This document shows, in pieces, positions 7,314 through 9,262 of a DNA stretch of 9,262 nucleotides. Made by a program: the position numbers and the translations under genes. The notes under the pieces are model-generated. The model had not been told where the DNA came from. It ran no database searches and saw nothing but the letters and a program-made list of their open reading frames with translations. This stretch comes from Flavobacteriaceae bacterium (GTDB taxonomy: Bacteria; Bacteroidota; Bacteroidia; Flavobacteriales; Flavobacteriaceae): NCBI GenBank assembly GCA_016780435.1, contig JADHLU010000028.1:1-9262 (forward strand), written 5' to 3'. Position 1 is the first letter of the stretch, and the number at the start of each line of letters is the position of its first letter.

Positions 7314-7321
7314 TAAAAATA
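7314..7321 (-). promoter_or_regulatory. Candidate -7 box of the nitroreductase gene
   Basis: The minus strand reads TATTTTTA (last base off consensus TAnnTTTG), 18 nt before the ATG at 7295, the same spacing as the box of the aminotransferase operon. TTCG at 7340-7343, 18 nt further upstream, could be a weak -33 element. AT-richness makes chance matches possible. Confidence 0.35.
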
Positions 7322-7355
7322 CGGCATTTAGTGGCGGTGCGAAGGGGTATAAACG

Positions 7356-7383
7356 AAAAAAGCCTCCCCTAAGGAAAGCCTTT
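7356..7383 (-). terminator. Terminator-like hairpin with T-run on the minus strand
   Basis: On the minus strand AAAG (7383-7380) pairs with CTTT (7362-7359). After a bulged G, CTTTCC (7378-7373) pairs with GGGAGG (7368-7363), including two G-T wobbles. The loop is TTAG and T6 (7361-7356) ends the element. A competing small hairpin, CCTT-TGA-AAGG (7389-7379), would use up the AAAG arm, as in attenuators. On the plus strand no T-run follows. Confidence 0.45.
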
Positions 7384-7420
7384 CAAAGGTCAGCATCGAA
7401 CTAGCGAAGCCGCTCTTAGC

Positions 7421-7438
7421 GTGCAGTTTAAACTGCAC
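7421..7438. repeat. 18-bp perfect palindrome
   Basis: GTGCAGTTTAAACTGCAC is fully self-complementary over 18 bp. It could be a hairpin with a 6-bp stem and TTTAAA loop in the candidate RNA, or a binding site for a dimeric regulator between nitroreductase and dinB. It is not part of any coding region. Confidence 0.7.
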
Positions 7439-7450
7439 AACACAACGCTG

Positions 7451-7458
7451 TAAAGATA
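7451..7458 (-). promoter_or_regulatory. Candidate -7 box for the predicted small RNA
   Basis: The minus strand reads TATCTTTA, matching TAnnTTTG except at the last base. It directly abuts the 5' arm of the predicted junction, so the exact start point might trim that arm. No clear -33 TTG is seen. Confidence 0.3.
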
Positions 7459-7491
7459 CGTCATTAGCACTATTAAATCTTTTTTATTTTT

Positions 7492-7528
7492 TATGGAATT
7501 ATTCCTTTTTAAGCGGAATTATTCCATA
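7492..7528. promoter_or_regulatory. Tandem palindromic operator upstream of dinB
   Basis: Two identical 11-bp palindromes, GGAATTATTCC, lie at 7495-7505 and 7515-7525. Their centres are 20 bp apart, about two helical turns, so two dimers could bind on the same face. With flanks, 7492-7505 and 7515-7528 form one larger dyad with a single central mismatch. The right copy abuts the likely dinB -7 box, and the left copy lies near the -33 region. That is the geometry expected of a repressor. I do not recognise the motif as a known LexA box. Confidence 0.55.
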
Positions 7529-7551
7529 TTTTTAATCTCCCTTTTTAAGCG
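7504..7551 (+). repeat. 12-bp direct repeat in the dinB leader
   Basis: CCTTTTTAAGCG occurs at 7504-7515 and again at 7540-7551, 36 bp apart. The first copy lies between the two palindromes; the second ends 2 bp before the TTG start codon of dinB. It may be a second regulator site, a translational control element or a trace of local duplication. Confidence 0.5.
7527..7534 (+). promoter_or_regulatory. Candidate -7 box of the dinB-dnaE operon
   Basis: TATTTTTA (last base off the TAnnTTTG consensus) starts 1 bp after the right-hand palindrome and lies 19 nt before the TTG start. Its overlap with the extended dyad fits transcriptional repression. No clear -33 TTG is present, which would fit a weak or controlled promoter. 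Confidence 0.4.
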
Positions 7552-7553
7552 TC

Positions 7554-8768
7554 TTGGAACGAAGCATTTTACATCTAGATCTCGACAGTTTTTTTGTCTC
7601 GGTAGAGCGGCTACTCGATCGCAGCCTGATGCACAGACCCTTGCTTGTAGGGGGCATCGGAGACCGGGGCGTGGTAGCCGCGTGCAGCTATGAAACAAGG
7701 GGGTTTGGCGTGCATTCTGGAATGCCCATGAAGCTCGCACGTCAGCTCTGTCCAGAAGCCTTAGTAATCAGAGGCAATGCAGGTATTTACAGCAAATACT
7801 CCGATCTCATTACTGAAATCGTTCAGCAAGAAGTGCCCGTTTTTGAGAAATCGAGCATAGACGAATTCTATGCCGACCTAAGCGGTCTAGATCATTTTTT
7901 TGGCAGCTATAAGTTCGCTAGCGAACTGCGGCAAAAGGTCATCAAAGAGAGTGGCCTTCCGCTCTCCTTTGGGCTATCGACAAGCAAGCTGGTCTCAAAG
8001 GTGGCCACAGGAGAGGCCAAGCCCAACAACCAACTAAAAGTCGATCAGGGCTACGAAAAATACTTTCTGGCTCCGCTGCCTATTCAGAAGATGCCCATGG
8101 TGGGGGCCAAAACCGAGCAATTGCTGAGAAGGCTCGGCATCAGACACATACACGACCTGCAGCAGCTTCCTGAACAGCTTATGATCAGCACACTCGGAAA
8201 AAACGGTCAGCTGCTTTGGAACAGAGCGCAAGGCGTAGACAGCAGTCCCGTGATTCCGTACAGCGAACGCAAATCGATATCTACAGAGCGCACCTTTGAT
8301 CGCGACACCATAGACCTCGTACTCTTAAAATCGCTGCTGGTGGCCATGACCGAGAATCTGGCCTTTCAGTTGCGCAGAGGCAATAAATTAACCGCCTGCA
8401 TCAGTGTGAAAATACGCTATGCCGATTTTGAGACACATGCCAAACAGGCGCGCATCGCATACACTAGCGCAGATCACGATCTGATCCCTAAAGTACTCGA
8501 ACTCTTTAAGGCGCTCTACCAGAGACGACTTAGAGTGCGTTTAATCGGTATACGATTTAGCCATCTGGTAGCCGGAAATTACCAAATCGATCTCTTTCAA
8601 GACACCGAGGCCCAGACCCGATTGTACCAGGCCCTTGACAAGATCCGATTAAAGTACGGCGACCGCAGTGTGATTAGGGCCTCTGGAATGAACGCCAAGA
8701 CCATTGGCCGCATAGACAATCCGTTCAACGGAAAGCCGCCCATAGTACTCGCCCATCGAAAATACTAA
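7554..8768 (+). CDS. dinB: Y-family translesion DNA polymerase (DinB/Pol IV-like) with TTG start
   Basis: 404 residues. It copies damaged DNA with low fidelity (family knowledge). Palm catalytic residues are D9 in LHLDLDSFF and D103/E104 in SIDEFYADL; F14 is the likely steric gate against ribonucleotides. SYETRGFGVHSGMP is the finger motif that usually reads YEARxFGVxSxM. A helix-hairpin-helix lies at about 172-205 (LPIQKMPMVGAKTEQLL), followed by the little-finger domain. QIDLF (344-348) matches the QLxLF-type beta-clamp motif. The C-terminal tail (LYQALDKIRLKYGDRSV) recalls UmuC-type proteins, so the assignment is DinB-like rather than classical Pol IV. Translation must begin at TTG 7554: an in-frame TAA lies at 7533-7535, and the next Met is after the first catalytic Asp. 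It is followed 3 bp later by a dnaE gene. Confidence 0.92.
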   Translation: MERSILHLDLDSFFVSVERLLDRSLMHRPLLVGGIGDRGVVAACSYETRGFGVHSGMPMKLARQLCPEALVIRGNAGIYSKYSDLITEIVQQEVPVFEKSSIDEFYADLSGLDHFFGSYKFASELRQKVIKESGLPLSFGLSTSKLVSKVATGEAKPNNQLKVDQGYEKYFLAPLPIQKMPMVGAKTEQLLRRLGIRHIHDLQQLPEQLMISTLGKNGQLLWNRAQGVDSSPVIPYSERKSISTERTFDRDTIDLVLLKSLLVAMTENLAFQLRRGNKLTACISVKIRYADFETHAKQARIAYTSADHDLIPKVLELFKALYQRRLRVRLIGIRFSHLVAGNYQIDLFQDTEAQTRLYQALDKIRLKYGDRSVIRASGMNAKTIGRIDNPFNGKPPIVLAHRKY

Positions 8769-8771
8769 CCC

Positions 8772-9262
8772 ATGCTGCTCAACGGTCACAGCTATTACAG
8801 CCTGAGGTACGGCACCTTCTCAGAAGAGGCCCTAGTAGACCTTGCCCTAGAGAAGGGCTACGACAGCGTCGGGCTAACAGACATCAACACCACTTCTGGG
8901 GTGCTTTCTTTTCTGAGATACGCCCAAGAAAAAAAGGTGAAGGCCGTGGTGGGCATAGACTTTAGAAACCGCACATGCTGTCAATTTGTGGGCATTGCAC
9001 TCAATGAAAACGGGTATCTCGAACTCAACAACTTCTTGGCCGAGCACCTGCACACGCGCAAGCCCTTCGGCAGCAGGGCTCCGGCCTTCACAGATTCTGT
9101 GGTTATCTATCCATTTGAAAACACCTTAAAAGAAGGTATAGTGTCGCTGAGACCCAATGAATACATAGGCATAGGGCTGAATGAGCTTAGAAAGTTGAGC
9201 CTCAATAGGCTGATGAAAACACCTGAGAAACTCGTGCTGCTGCATCCGGTGAGTTTCAGGTC
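8772..9262 (+). CDS. DNA polymerase III alpha-subunit homologue (DnaE2/ImuC-like), N-terminal fragment
   Basis: 163 residues are visible before the right edge; family members run to about 1000 or more. The part seen is the PHP domain that opens C-family polymerases: LNGHSYYSLRYGTFSEEALV, then GLTDINTTSGV and VVGIDFR. The usual HxH motif reads NGH, and the usual LTDHG histidine is Ile in LTDIN, so the PHP metal site is degenerate and probably has no nuclease activity. The ATG at 8772 is 3 bp after the dinB stop, giving a tight operon. A second dnaE beside a Y-family polymerase is the layout of bacterial mutagenesis cassettes. I therefore infer an error-prone DnaE2/ImuC role, but the polymerase domain that would confirm it lies outside. 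It could instead be the main replicative DnaE, though that is less likely in this setting. Confidence 0.85.
   Translation, partial: MLLNGHSYYSLRYGTFSEEALVDLALEKGYDSVGLTDINTTSGVLSFLRYAQEKKVKAVVGIDFRNRTCCQFVGIALNENGYLELNNFLAEHLHTRKPFGSRAPAFTDSVVIYPFENTLKEGIVSLRPNEYIGIGLNELRKLSLNRLMKTPEKLVLLHPVSFR

Larger units (their letters stand above)
7356..7450 (-). ncRNA. Candidate structured small RNA or nitroreductase leader RNA
   Basis: No protein gene occupies this stretch. On the minus strand it can fold as a three-way junction. CAGCGT (7450-7445) pairs with ATGCTG (7396-7391). Inside are hairpin GTGCAG-TTTAAA-CTGCAC (7438-7421) and hairpin AGCG-GCTT-CGCT (7414-7403). A terminator-like hairpin with a T-run (7383-7356) follows. 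A box TATCTTTA lies just upstream at 7451-7458. A terminator with no gene before it implies a short transcript. Either it is a free small RNA or a leader that attenuates nitroreductase, whose ATG is about 60 nt past the T-run. The fold was worked out by hand. I recognise no known RNA family; it lacks the conserved bases of the FMN riboswitch and of SRP RNA. Confidence 0.4.

Noticed and set aside
7356..7450. Known RNA families (SRP RNA, FMN riboswitch)
   Set aside because: The conserved SRP apical loop bases and the FMN-riboswitch core bases are missing. 6S RNA could not be tested by eye.
7493..7693. Plus-strand frame starting with the ATG inside the left palindrome
   Set aside because: It is out of frame with dinB and overlaps its catalytic N-terminus; the sequence has no family features.
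1..9262. Mobile elements, CRISPR arrays, prophage or defence genes
   Set aside because: No transposase, integrase, regular spaced repeats or terminal repeats seen; gene content is chromosomal.

Overview
The window looks like chromosomal DNA of a member of the Bacteroidota, most likely an aquatic Flavobacteriales-type bacterium. This rests on three things. Several genes are preceded by copies or near-copies of the Bacteroidota -7 promoter box TAnnTTTG. Start codons have AT-rich leaders with no Shine-Dalgarno sequence. Proteins carry family variants typical of this phylum, such as the HemW N-terminus and the DnaE start LNGHSYYSLRYG. No taxon below phylum can be fixed from the sequence alone.

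Layout. Positions 1-2091 (minus strand) hold a two-gene surface-sugar operon: a DegT/DnrJ/EryC1-type sugar aminotransferase followed after 2 bp by galE, which runs off the left edge. A 73-bp divergent promoter region separates it from waaA (Kdo transferase, plus strand, 2165-3397). Envelope glycan and lipid A-core genes therefore sit back to back. A tRNA-Leu(UAG) follows on the minus strand, flanked by an unusual 8-bp inverted repeat. An M20 metallo-dipeptidase is on the plus strand (3617-5008). It converges on a minus-strand run of nitroreductase, ruvC and hemW, with a small hairpin holding both stop codons at the junction.

Positions 7296-7553 are the most interesting part: 258 bp with no gene. 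On the minus strand this stretch contains an 18-bp perfect palindrome, a foldable three-way junction and a terminator-like hairpin with a T-run. Together these suggest an unannotated small RNA or a leader RNA of the nitroreductase gene. On the plus strand, immediately before dinB, lie two identical 11-bp palindromes centred 20 bp apart (two helical turns), overlapping the likely dinB promoter, plus a 12-bp direct repeat. This looks like the operator of a damage-inducible gene.

From 7554 to the right edge is a translesion-synthesis cassette. It has a Y-family polymerase with an enforced TTG start codon and, 3 bp later, the N-terminal part of a DnaE2/ImuC-like replicative-type polymerase with a degenerate PHP metal site. 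No lexA-like or imuA gene is visible upstream, so the regulator of the cassette must be encoded elsewhere. I see no mobile element, CRISPR array or prophage gene.
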